In this document: positions 1 through 8,864 of the stretch, piece by piece
How positions within the stretch are numbered: position 1 is the first letter of the stretch
Layout: every line of letters begins with the position of its first letter
NCBI RefSeq assembly: GCF_030540765.1
Contig: NZ_JAUOEL010000004.1
Coordinates: 1 to 64,000 of the forward strand
Direction: 5' to 3'
Length of the DNA stretch: 64,000 nucleotides
From: Flavivirga jejuensis
GTDB taxonomy: Bacteria; Bacteroidota; Bacteroidia; Flavobacteriales; Flavobacteriaceae
Position numbers and translations under genes: made by a program
Notes under the pieces: generated by a model
What the model was told of the DNA's origin: nothing
Seen by the model: only the letters and a program-made list of their open reading frames with translations
The model's database searches: none

Positions 1-1281
1 CCAAGCTGCCCACTTTGTTCGTTGGGGCTTATGATGGTTTTGAAGTTTAATACTTTTTCCTTGTAATTTAATATTCATCATTTCTAGTACTTCTATTTGT
101 TCTTTATCGAAAACCTCTTCTATAGGTTGTCCTCCCTCAGTATCTGCATAAGCTATATTCATTTGTAGAATCTTTAATAGCGCTGTCATTTGCATGATCA
201 CCAACTTGCGGATTGCCCAACCATTTTCCAATTCTGTTTCCTCAATTCCAAAACCTTGCTTTTTCAAAATTCGGAACAGTTGTTCGATATACCATCTTGC
301 TCCGTACCACTCTACCATTAGCAAAGCTTCTTCATAATTTTCGATCTTATGAGTGGTCAATAACTTCCAGTTTATGGCTCTGGATGCTTGACTAGTTTCC
401 TTGACTGATATACAGGTCAAGCTAATGGTTGGAGGATATCCTTTATTCTTTAAATTGTTAGGACACTTTATCTCACATGCTTTGAATCGTAGGGCTATTT
501 CTGCTTGTCTCTTATATTGGTTTTTACGACTATCAGTTGGAAGCTCAATAGTATAGGTTCCTGCTATGGGCTCAGAATCGATTTCTTTGTATAGACTATT
601 TCCATTGCTTAGGTTTCTTGTAGTTCTTGAACGTACCAGCAAATGGAATTTTTCATCAGGAACCATGGCAAACTGTTCATAAATATCACCCTCCCTGTCT
701 TCTATGAACGTCACTGTTGCTGCCTCTTTTAAAATAGTTTTACTTGTTTGGGCGACTTCAATCCATTTATAGGATTCCTTTTCTTTTATAGACTGTTGTT
801 TGTAACCTCTTTGAATTCTATCTGGCATATCTTCTGGTCGATGAAAGACTTTGATATGGGAAAACCCTAAAGGGTTTAAGCCCTGAACATCTAATACTAG
901 ACCAGGATGTATTTTGAAACAATGCCCTGTATCAGACTTATCGGAACGACCCAATCCACTATTTTCATTGAGTCTTCTCTTGTGAGAACTCAAATTTACT
1001 TCACAGGTGTCCTGTAGACATAACAAATGACGACCCTCGGACAGATTGCCCATACGTCTTGAAGATTCATTGATTAAATCTTCTTCCTTTATATTATCAT
1101 TGTTCAAAAATCTATAATATGCTTTTTGCTCTGCTGTGTTGCTTGCTAGCTGACGAATCGTCGAACTTGGACACCGACTAAGCTTGCTCCATAATTCCAT
1201 GCCTCGTCGTTCTGAACGCAGATCGCCTAATTCCCCTGTATAATCAGGGTAAAAATGCTGTGGATGAATTGTTTCTCTCAT
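1..1281 (-). CDS. IS4-family (Tn5-like) transposase, 3' end beyond window
   Basis: A DDE transposase that cuts and pastes its own insertion sequence. I translated it by eye from the ATG at 1281; 427 codons are open and the frame runs off the left edge. The IS4-family YREK signature is exact in spacing: Y326-x2-R329-x3-E333-x6-K340, inside YGARWYIEQLFRILK. Candidate catalytic acids are D91 (LQDTCEV) and D195 (EDREGD), close to the Tn5 positions D97/D188/E326 as I recall them. The frame has no internal stop, so the element may be intact. The terminal inverted repeat to the right of 1281 could not be defined without the left end. Confidence 0.92.
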   Translation of the reverse strand, partial: MRETIHPQHFYPDYTGELGDLRSERRGMELWSKLSRCPSSTIRQLASNTAEQKAYYRFLNNDNIKEEDLINESSRRMGNLSEGRHLLCLQDTCEVNLSSHKRRLNENSGLGRSDKSDTGHCFKIHPGLVLDVQGLNPLGFSHIKVFHRPEDMPDRIQRGYKQQSIKEKESYKWIEVAQTSKTILKEAATVTFIEDREGDIYEQFAMVPDEKFHLLVRSRTTRNLSNGNSLYKEIDSEPIAGTYTIELPTDSRKNQYKRQAEIALRFKACEIKCPNNLKNKGYPPTISLTCISVKETSQASRAINWKLLTTHKIENYEEALLMVEWYGARWYIEQLFRILKKQGFGIEETELENGWAIRKLVIMQMTALLKILQMNIAYADTEGGQPIEEVFDKEQIEVLEMMNIKLQGKSIKLQNHHKPQRTKWAAW

Positions 1282-1900
1282 TTGACAAAATTATACATAT
1301 TTGTGGGTACATCGTAGCTGCCGGCAGGCAGATTTGTTACTTTTCTTTGGACGGGCAAAGAAATCGAAGATTCATGAACTCCTAATTTATCAAATAAGAT
1401 TTGTGAACTAAAAGTAAATCATCAAATAGAGGTATCTAACGAGTTTATTGAATACCTGATGGTTAACTCATTCAATGATGTTTGGAAACAGAAGCTTTTT
1501 AGATGAAACCCTCCTAAATTTCGATTTTATCGAAATTATCCTCCCTTTTGAAAAAAGTGAGGAACGAGTTCGGTTCATATTTTCGAGTACAGTTTTAAAT
1601 TTTAGTTTTAATCTAATATTGAAATAGACACACACAACTTTTGTACTTGATCCATTATTATGAAACATATCTTTTTTGTTTTGTCATTCCTGCGAAGGCA
1701 GGAATCTATATTTTTATGTTAAAATTGCTTATTCTGAGTTAAGTTGTACAGTATTTACTAATAATTTTAAATATACTCATGCTTGTTTTTTTAGTTACAT
1801 AGATTACGTGATTTTTTTGTTTTATATGTAAGGATTAGATACTTCTAAGACTAATCAAAAATTATTATATATTACAGTTTATTTAACTATTTTAGTATTT
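1282..1900. other. gene-poor stretch between IS and DinB-like gene
   Basis: No convincing gene. A 66-codon minus-strand frame (1468-1668) lacks any recognisable family and is probably chance. The stretch holds three small inverted repeats: a CTGCCGGCAG palindrome near 1320, an imperfect-looking but in fact exact arm pair around AATTTCGAT/ATCGAAATT at 1517-1537, and an ATTCCTGC/GCAGGAAT hairpin at 1686-1705. The last resembles dispersed REP-like repeats seen in many genomes. Confidence 0.5.
1686..1705. repeat. REP-like hairpin ATTCCTGC-N4-GCAGGAAT
   Basis: Perfect 8-bp arms around a 4-nt loop. Sequences of this kind recur between genes in many bacterial genomes; only one copy is seen in this window, so dispersal here is inferred. 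Confidence 0.5.
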
Positions 1901-2398
1901 ATGAATATTATTATTAAATCCACTATTAATACATTACAAAAATCTCAGTATTTATTAAACAATTTGGATGATGAGATACTAAGTAATGCTTCTGTATCTC
2001 CTTATAACTCTAGTATAGGCTCTCATTTAAGGCATATTTTAGATTTTTATGATTGTATTTTAAATATTAAGAATGACTGTGTTGATCTAACAGCTAGAAA
2101 AAGAGACAATAAAATAGAAACTTGTTGTGATTCGGCTAAAGATTATTTACTAAGTTTAATGGATAGGCTTAGTAGTTTAGAAGAGAACCTTGATAAAACG
2201 GTTAATGTGGTTGATGATCTAGGGCTGGGAAAAACAGAAATACCTTATACTTTAGCAGCTTTACTAGCTCAAGCTAATAGCCATACTATACATCATTACG
2301 CTATTATAAATTATATATTAGATAGGATAGGCATTATAATTAATGATGCTGACTTTGGTTATAATCCAACGACTCCCAAAAAGACAGCATCATATTAA
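1901..2398 (+). CDS. DinB-like four-helix metalloprotein
   Basis: A 165-residue protein of the DinB/YfiT superfamily, which are helical-bundle metal-binding proteins, often thiol transferases or hydrolases of unknown substrate. Likely metal ligands are H45 (in SHLRHILDFYD) and H128/H132 (in NSHTIHHYAII), the pattern of one early His and a late HxxxH. No signal peptide, so probably cytoplasmic. It starts at the ATG after an AT-rich leader and stands alone, next to the IS element. Substrate unknown. Confidence 0.75.
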   Translation: MNIIIKSTINTLQKSQYLLNNLDDEILSNASVSPYNSSIGSHLRHILDFYDCILNIKNDCVDLTARKRDNKIETCCDSAKDYLLSLMDRLSSLEENLDKTVNVVDDLGLGKTEIPYTLAALLAQANSHTIHHYAIINYILDRIGIIINDADFGYNPTTPKKTASY

Positions 2399-2457
2399 CC
2401 TGAATTCGATGTAAGGATCATAGATAAAGGTCAATAAATATGCTAGATTCAACTTAT

Positions 2458-2493
2458 AATTATTATAGACTAGCTAGCTAGTCTATAATAATT
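2458..2493. terminator. 36-nt perfect palindrome, possible bidirectional terminator
   Basis: An uninterrupted palindrome centred on AGCTAGCT, 60 bp after the DinB-like gene. As RNA it would form a long stem, but only a weak U-run (ATTT) follows. It could be a terminator for the plus-strand gene or a protein or recombinase site. Confidence 0.5.
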
Positions 2494-2650
2494 TAAGGAA
2501 GAAGATGGTATGTTTATTGGTTTTTAGCTTGAAACTAATAGATTTGAATCTGTTTCAGATATCTAAAATTCACTTTATTAAGATAAATGTGTTATAAACA
2601 GTATTTTATAAAAACAACCTCATTTTCCTATCGAACTCAGGTTATTAATA

Positions 2651-2881
2651 TTATTTTTTAAACATACTATCTAAGATCGTATTTATGCCTTTAAAAGCTA
2701 AATATATGGCTAAGCCACATATAAGGATGGCTACGATTAATATGGGGATGTAAAGAGGTTTTTCTTGATTACTAAAAGCGATGTGAATAAGTAAAGGACC
2801 TAAAAACATAGTACCTAAAGAAGCTCCCATTATTTTTAGTCCTTTTGCAAGTACATCCCGATTGGTTTTTTTAGTTTCCAT
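2651..2881 (-). CDS. DUF6095 small membrane protein
   Basis: A 76-residue protein with two hydrophobic segments (about 18-35 and 43-64) and a basic C-terminus, matching the flavobacterial DUF6095 family as I recall it. Its start overlaps the last 11 nt of murQ, so the two are translationally coupled and probably co-transcribed. Inner-membrane location is inferred; function unknown. Confidence 0.75.
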   Translation of the reverse strand: METKKTNRDVLAKGLKIMGASLGTMFLGPLLIHIAFSNQEKPLYIPILIVAILICGLAIYLAFKGINTILDSMFKK

Positions 2882-3689
2882 TATTATGATTTTTAATAGC
2901 TAAACGCACATTACCGTATTTTGTTAATAATTGTTGCGCTTCCTTTTCAGAAACTTTTAATTCACTCATAATCATTTTAGTCCCTCTATCAACTAATTTA
3001 TTATTGCTTAACTGCATATCTACCATTTTATTTCCTTTTATATGACCTAGTTGAATCATGGTAGAAGTTGTTATCATATTAAGAACCAATTTTTGAGCAG
3101 TACCAGCTTTCATTCTGGAACTCCCAGTAACAAATTCTGGACCTACTATGACTTCTATAGGAAATTGAGCTGTTTGAGATAATGGACTATTGTGATTACA
3201 TGTAAGGCATCCTGTAACTATATTATTTTTATTGCATGCTTCTAAAGCTGCTATAACATATGGTGTCGTACCAGAAGCAGCAATGCCTATAACAACATCA
3301 TTTGAGTTTACCTTATATTCTTGAAGGTCTTTCCACCCTTGAGTAGGAGAGTCTTCTGCAAATTCTACTGCGTTTCTAATAGCGGTATCGCCTCCTGCTA
3401 TAATACCAATAACTAAGTTGTGAGACACTCCAAATGTTGGAGGGCATTCTGATGCATCTAGAATACCTAAACGACCACTTGTACCTGCTCCCATGTAAAA
3501 TAATCGGCCACCTAATTTAAGTTTTTCTACAATTATTTCTACTAGTTTTTCTATTTGTGGTAACACCTTTTCAACAGCTAAGGGGACTGTTTTATCCTCA
3601 TTATTTATACTGCTTAATAATTTACTTATACTCATCTTTTCCAGATGGTTGTAGTTGGAATCTTGTTCTGTTGTTTTTGTAAAACTCAT
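2871..3689 (-). CDS. murQ: N-acetylmuramic acid 6-phosphate etherase
   Basis: Cleaves the lactyl ether of MurNAc-6-phosphate to give GlcNAc-6-phosphate and D-lactate in cell-wall recycling; cytoplasmic. The SIS domain is plain: GAGTSGRLGILDASECPPTF near residues 67-86 is the family signature. Further conserved blocks are GIAASGTTPYV and GSSRMKAGTAQKLVLNM. Length, 272 residues, is normal for the family. The gene leads a pair with DUF6095. A small inverted repeat (CATACTT/AAGTATG) overlaps the start codon region and could affect translation. Confidence 0.97.
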   Translation of the reverse strand: MSFTKTTEQDSNYNHLEKMSISKLLSSINNEDKTVPLAVEKVLPQIEKLVEIIVEKLKLGGRLFYMGAGTSGRLGILDASECPPTFGVSHNLVIGIIAGGDTAIRNAVEFAEDSPTQGWKDLQEYKVNSNDVVIGIAASGTTPYVIAALEACNKNNIVTGCLTCNHNSPLSQTAQFPIEVIVGPEFVTGSSRMKAGTAQKLVLNMITTSTMIQLGHIKGNKMVDMQLSNNKLVDRGTKMIMSELKVSEKEAQQLLTKYGNVRLAIKNHNNGN

Positions 3690-3718
3690 ACTTCAAAAGT
3701 ATGAATTAATCGTCAATT

Positions 3719-5179
3719 TTAATCATAAAGTATGTCATCAACCTCTATTTTTTTATCATTTATAAAATCATAAAGTGTAAGTTGCCTTAATATGTAATAG
3801 TCCACCCAAAAAGCTTGTAGAGAATTTAAATATATTACTACAGCTAGATCTTTTTTTTCTTGACTTATATTTAGATCTGTTATCGTTACTTTCCCAAGAA
3901 CATATCTTTTTTTTGTTATTTCGTAACTTTTATCGGCTATTTCTTTGGCTTTTTGCGATGTTGTTAAAAAATCTCTTTTGCTTGACCAATTAAGTACGTG
4001 CAAGTAAATTTCCTGTTCAAATTCTTGTTTGTCTTGATCTATATCGTTGTTTGTTAAATCTAAATTGGCTTCTGCCATTTTACGCTCGGATTTGGAAATA
4101 CCCCAATCAAAAATTGGAATACCTATACTTAATGAGACAAATTGTTGCTTATTGTAATTATTAAACAAGTTATTAAAATCATTACCGTTTTGAGATATTC
4201 CTAAATTAGCAGTTAGATTCATTTCTAGTTTGTTATTTCCTTTAGCTCTAGCCAATTCGTTTTCTGCTTGCAATCTTTTTCTTCTAAATTCTATAACCGC
4301 TTTTCTATTGGATTGTGCTTCTTCAATCGCTTTTTCTACATCAACCTCAAAAAGAGGCAGTTCATTAGGCACTCCTAATTCTACATTTTCACTATCTAAT
4401 TCTAAATAACGAGCTATGTTTTGAGAAGTGCGTTTTAGTTCTATTGTATTTGTAGTTACATTGTTTTTGGAATTTAAGAGCGATAATTCCATTTGTAACA
4501 ATTCGTTTTCGGCAATTTTCCCCATTTTAAAGCGTCCTTGAGAAATTTGATAAAGGGTATCTTGATTTGATAAGTTTTTTTGTGCAATTTTCAATTGCAT
4601 TTGCGCTTTAAGCAAGCTAAAATATCGTTGGCATGTATTTATAGAGATTTGTTCCATGGTCTCGATAAAATCTCTTCTTGATTCTTCGTAAATTAAAGGT
4701 TCAATTTTTTTATCCCACCTAAAACTGTTATAAAAAAGCGAGTTCTGACTATAGCTAATAGAAAATGGAACCACAGAATAGCTTGTAATATTGCTATTGC
4801 CAAAAAGATCCACTTTTTCTAAATTAGAACTTAATGACAAAGTACCTCCTGTATATGGAATATTTTGAGAGAGGGACAAACTACCTGATAATAGCAATTG
4901 ATTTTGATTAACAAAAATATCTTGTCCAGCATCATTGGTTTGCCTTCTGATGGAATTACTAAACTCAGGCAGTGTTGCATTCAACTTAAGTTGTGGTAGA
5001 AAACCCGCCTTATAGTTTTTAAACCGCCAATAGCTTGCTTGATTTATGTTTAAGTTTCTTTTATAATCTGGTGATTGTTTTTGTGCTATACTGATAGCTT
5101 CTGTTAGGGTTATTCTTTTTGATTGCGAAAAGGCAATCAATGGTAAAATAACAATTAATAGTAAGAGTGTGTTTTTCAT
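3719..5179 (-). CDS. TolC-family outer membrane efflux protein
   Basis: Outer-membrane channel of a tripartite export system. A Sec signal (residues 1-19, ending AFSQ) is followed by two long heptad-rich OEP repeats, for example around residues 180-260 and 350-450. The 486 residues fit the family. It is the third gene of an operon with the permease (2-bp gap) and adaptor upstream. The substrate cannot be told from sequence. Confidence 0.92.
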   Translation of the reverse strand: MKNTLLLLIVILPLIAFSQSKRITLTEAISIAQKQSPDYKRNLNINQASYWRFKNYKAGFLPQLKLNATLPEFSNSIRRQTNDAGQDIFVNQNQLLLSGSLSLSQNIPYTGGTLSLSSNLEKVDLFGNSNITSYSVVPFSISYSQNSLFYNSFRWDKKIEPLIYEESRRDFIETMEQISINTCQRYFSLLKAQMQLKIAQKNLSNQDTLYQISQGRFKMGKIAENELLQMELSLLNSKNNVTTNTIELKRTSQNIARYLELDSENVELGVPNELPLFEVDVEKAIEEAQSNRKAVIEFRRKRLQAENELARAKGNNKLEMNLTANLGISQNGNDFNNLFNNYNKQQFVSLSIGIPIFDWGISKSERKMAEANLDLTNNDIDQDKQEFEQEIYLHVLNWSSKRDFLTTSQKAKEIADKSYEITKKRYVLGKVTITDLNISQEKKDLAVVIYLNSLQAFWVDYYILRQLTLYDFINDKKIEVDDILYD

Positions 5180-5181
5180 TT

Positions 5182-6540
5182 TTATTCTGATCTTAAAGCT
5201 TCAATGGGGCTTTTGTTTGCTGCTGCTTTTGCTGGTAGAATTCCGAAGATCAAACCAATAATTACTGCAATAAAAAAGGAAATTAATATAGAATTTAGGG
5301 AAAGAATAGTTTCTATACCAGAAACAATTTGAATCCCATAAGCACCAATAATGCCTACGATAATTCCAACAACCCCACCACCCACACTAATAAGGATAGA
5401 TTCTGATAAGAATTGTAAAATAACATCTTCTTGAGTTGCGCCAATAGCACGTATAATCCCTATTTCTTTTGTTCGTTCTAAAACGGATGCTAACATAATA
5501 TTCATGATGCCAATACCGCCTATGAGTAATGAGATCCCTGCAATAATACTTAATACAATATTGAATATTTGTTTGGTTTTTTGTTGTTGTTTCAACAATT
5601 GAATGGGAATGGTAATTTCAAAATCAAGAACATCATTATGTCTTCTTTTTAGCATTCTACTCAAAACCTCTGCTGTTGCTTTTAGCTCATTAGAGTTAGA
5701 GACTTGTACTGTTAATTTATCAATTTGATGATAATTTCCTCTGGGAATTCTCTTTTTCGGGCCATTTTGATCACGTCTATTATTACTTGTATCGTCATTA
5801 TCAGTAATTATTTTTCTATCTCTATAGCGAACTAAAAATGTTTTAACAGGAATAAAGACGTCTTGGTTTAAATCTCTAATCCCTAAATTTTCCTGAGCTT
5901 TATCTGAAATTAATTTTTCTTCTATAATACCAATTATTTGTAACCAAACATCTTTAACTTTAATTTGTTTACCCAAAGCACTTTCTCCTGTGAATAATTT
6001 TTTTTCAACTTTTCTACCAATAACACAAACAGGTAGAGCATTATTAGCTTGGTATTTGGAAAAGAATTTTCCTTTTTCTATCTCAATATTTGAAGATTCT
6101 AAAAAAGAGGAGGTGACTCCAATAAGCCTCACAGAATTTTGTCTGCCGTTATTGATAACATAGGTATTTAAAATAATTTCTGGACTTACAATTTTAACAC
6201 TAGGGATATTTTTCTTAACGCTTAAGGCATCTAGCATATCCAGACCTTTTGAGAATCGTTTAGTCTCTTTATTCTCATTATCTGTATCATCTTCATTGGC
6301 GTTAGGGTTTTCATCATCTGGTATAGGAGTGACCACTATATTATTAACACCTACTAATTCTAATTGGGATAGTATTTCTTTTTCGGCGCCATTGCCTATA
6401 GCCAACATGGTAATAACTGCAGCAACACCAAAAATAATTCCCAGGGCGGTTAAAAAAGTTCTAAATTTATTGGTTTTGATCGAGCGATACGCTTCTGTAA
6501 AATTAGATCTTAATTTTTCTAAAAGTATTTTGTCTATCAT
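5182..6540 (-). CDS. MacB-type ABC transporter permease
   Basis: Inner-membrane permease of the MacB/FtsX type. It has one N-terminal membrane helix (about 27-49, FLTALGIIFGVAAVITM), a large periplasmic MacB-PCD domain, and three C-terminal helices (about 332-440). The cytoplasmic motif LERTKEIGIIRAIGA is typical. There is no ATPase domain: the 452 residues are permease only, unlike fused E. coli MacB. The start overlaps the adaptor stop by 1 nt. An acidic and asparagine-rich insert lies around residues 72-95. Confidence 0.93.
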   Translation of the reverse strand: MIDKILLEKLRSNFTEAYRSIKTNKFRTFLTALGIIFGVAAVITMLAIGNGAEKEILSQLELVGVNNIVVTPIPDDENPNANEDDTDNENKETKRFSKGLDMLDALSVKKNIPSVKIVSPEIILNTYVINNGRQNSVRLIGVTSSFLESSNIEIEKGKFFSKYQANNALPVCVIGRKVEKKLFTGESALGKQIKVKDVWLQIIGIIEEKLISDKAQENLGIRDLNQDVFIPVKTFLVRYRDRKIITDNDDTSNNRRDQNGPKKRIPRGNYHQIDKLTVQVSNSNELKATAEVLSRMLKRRHNDVLDFEITIPIQLLKQQQKTKQIFNIVLSIIAGISLLIGGIGIMNIMLASVLERTKEIGIIRAIGATQEDVILQFLSESILISVGGGVVGIIVGIIGAYGIQIVSGIETILSLNSILISFFIAVIIGLIFGILPAKAAANKSPIEALRSE

Positions 6541-7787
6541 TAGTTGTCTAATAATGTTATACTTTCATCATCTGTATCTTCTGGTTTACTTAAATACACC
6601 GTTTCGTTTTCTTCTAACCCTTTTACAATTATGACCTCTTCATTATTGGATACCCCAAGTTCTACTTGTTTTTTTTGAATAGAGTATCCCGATTTTACAT
6701 AAGCAAAGCTAATAGAGTCCTTTGTGAATATGGCTTCAAGTGGAACAGTTAATACATCATTTTCTTCGTGGGTTAATATTCTATTAGAGGTTGTCATGCC
6801 AGGTTTAATATTGGTATTGGTTTCGTTTAATTTAATTAAGACCTGAAATAATTTAATGTCTGACCCCTTCTTGTTTTCACCCACATTTGCAACTTTTGTG
6901 ATTTGGCCTTCCAATTCAATATCAGGAAAAGCATCAAGACCAACTTTTACTGGAAGCCCTTTTTTTATTTTTCGAATATCTACTTCGTTACTATAGGTCT
7001 TAGATTCCATTTTTGTTAAATCTGGTAAGCTTGCTATGGCAGGTTCCCAGGGTGATATAGTAGATCCAACCTTCTTCTTATTACCATTCCATTCTTTAAC
7101 ATAAGTGACCATGCCTGCATCTTCAGAATAAATCGTAAATTCTTTTTGTAATTTTTTTAACTCATCTATCTTTTTTTTGATTTTAGAGACTTCGGTGCCT
7201 ACTTGAATCATTTTTGCTTTGGCTTGTCTTTTTTTGATTGCATAATCTTCGTTTTTCTCCTTTAGAGCCCGTTCATTTTTTTCAACTTTTATTTCAAGTT
7301 GTCTAATAGTGGCAGGTGACTCGTAAATTGACTGTGCTAATTCAAGTTTATTTTCTTCTATACTAAATTGAAGATCTTTAATGGCATTTCGTTCTTGTTT
7401 TAAGGTAAGCGTTGTGTCAAGTTGTTGTTGTGTGTATTTAGATTGTGTACTTTCTAAATTCAACATGGCATCATTAATTTTTCCATTTACTTCTGAGGCA
7501 TCAAGTTTTCCTATATACCCACCTTTTTTCACAACAGTTCCCTCTGGTACTAGATCTTGAATTTTAAGCTGGTAAATATTAAATCTTCTAGCGTTAATAG
7601 GGCCATTGATTTTTTTAGAACTTGTAGATTGTGCCTCGCCAGAAATAAAGAGTTCGTTTACGAATTTACCTTTTGTAACTTTAACGGTAATAGGCTTATT
7701 TTCATTGTTGTTATCGCCAAAAAGAGAATATGATACTATAAGGATAACAATAAAAACCCCAAAAAGGGCAAGTTTTTTTTTAGACAT
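6540..7787 (-). CDS. HlyD/MacA-type periplasmic adaptor
   Basis: Membrane-fusion protein that bridges the permease and the TolC channel. An N-terminal anchor helix (about residues 5-23) is followed by a biotinyl-lipoyl-like half, a coiled-coil hairpin (about 115-215, rich in K/E), a second lipoyl half and a beta-barrel domain (GLPVKVGLDAFP). It is the first gene of the adaptor-permease-TolC operon. The 415 residues are normal. The upstream 257 bp (7788-8044) shows no clear gene. Confidence 0.92.
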   Translation of the reverse strand: MSKKKLALFGVFIVILIVSYSLFGDNNNENKPITVKVTKGKFVNELFISGEAQSTSSKKINGPINARRFNIYQLKIQDLVPEGTVVKKGGYIGKLDASEVNGKINDAMLNLESTQSKYTQQQLDTTLTLKQERNAIKDLQFSIEENKLELAQSIYESPATIRQLEIKVEKNERALKEKNEDYAIKKRQAKAKMIQVGTEVSKIKKKIDELKKLQKEFTIYSEDAGMVTYVKEWNGNKKKVGSTISPWEPAIASLPDLTKMESKTYSNEVDIRKIKKGLPVKVGLDAFPDIELEGQITKVANVGENKKGSDIKLFQVLIKLNETNTNIKPGMTTSNRILTHEENDVLTVPLEAIFTKDSISFAYVKSGYSIQKKQVELGVSNNEEVIIVKGLEENETVYLSKPEDTDDESITLLDN

Positions 7788-8044
7788 GATTATTTTTTTG
7801 ATTGATGAGACTCAAATTTAGTTTAAAAAATATCTTAGTATACTGCTGTATTAGTTAAGATATTCATAAAAAAGGCTGCCAAATAAAAGCATTTCTATTT
7901 TAAAAGAACATTAATATGTAGATTTTAATAAAAGAATAGGCATCAAGAATTATGCCATTAGTCTTAAATAAAATGTAAGCTGAATTATGAAGAAGGAGTA
8001 GTTGTATTAGTGTTATTAAGTGTTTAAGAAAATATTTAAAGCAC

Positions 8045-8860
8045 TTATTTAATGGTATATGTAAAAACTGAAACTTCTGAAACTTTGAAATACCCGAGTG
8101 GGTAGTTCTCTGGGTTTGTTTGATTGATACAATTACCTCTAACTGTTGCTGGCTGTGTTTCGAAGGGGGTTCCAGGGTCTGTATCACTTTGTTGAAGTAA
8201 GATATTTAAATATTCGAAAAAACGTTTTGAAATCCCTGAGTTTCTTATTATTAGTTGATCACCAGCTGAAAGGTCTTCATTTGAATAAAATCCAAAAATT
8301 TGATTTCCGTCTGTGAATTCATCATCATAAACTTCAAGGTTAAGTGAATTCGAATCGAAAATGCTAAATTCAAATAAATAATAGTTTTTAATATTTTCGG
8401 GATCTGTATAATAAGCTTTTATTTCGGTTTCCTCTCCTGAAAATCCACCATTGTCTTTTTGTTCAACAAAATCAATTGGTACGACAGGTATTAATCTTTC
8501 TGTGGCTGTATAAATTTCATTATTATATGATATAGTAAGATTATAAGTACCATTAATCACGGGAATGAACGTGTTATTTATGTAAATCCCAGTATTTTCT
8601 TCTTCAATAAAATTAAAAATATTATTATTTAAATCTGTTACGGTAACTGTAGCTCCAGATGCTGGAGGAATGTTACTATTAAAATATGGAGCAGTAAGGG
8701 TGAGTTGAATCAATTGTTTCTTTCCTAGAGTTTCATTAAACCAGTTTAGTGAGGCATCTATCACAAGTCTTGGTTCTGCCGTTTTTAGATCAACATCTAT
8801 AACATCTTCACAAGACGTCATGTATAAACCTATAACTACTATGTATATTAATTTTTTCAT
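8045..8860 (-). CDS. DUF4249 outer-membrane lipoprotein
   Basis: A 271-residue lipoprotein. The lipobox is GLYMTSC, with Cys at about 16, so surface or outer-membrane anchoring is expected. The body matches DUF4249, a Bacteroidota family found next to TonB receptors. I chose the ATG at 8860, giving the signal MKKLIYIVVIG. The longer open frame to 9004 would place 48 extra residues inside the receptor gene with no signal peptide. It lies 4 bp after the receptor, so the two form a receptor/lipoprotein uptake pair; the ligand is unknown. Confidence 0.88.
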   Translation of the reverse strand: MKKLIYIVVIGLYMTSCEDVIDVDLKTAEPRLVIDASLNWFNETLGKKQLIQLTLTAPYFNSNIPPASGATVTVTDLNNNIFNFIEEENTGIYINNTFIPVINGTYNLTISYNNEIYTATERLIPVVPIDFVEQKDNGGFSGEETEIKAYYTDPENIKNYYLFEFSIFDSNSLNLEVYDDEFTDGNQIFGFYSNEDLSAGDQLIIRNSGISKRFFEYLNILLQQSDTDPGTPFETQPATVRGNCINQTNPENYPLGYFKVSEVSVFTYTIK

Positions 8861-8864
8861 TAGC

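Noticed and set aside
1468-1668. 66-codon minus ORF
   Set aside because: Crosses an inverted repeat and has no family features; probably chance.
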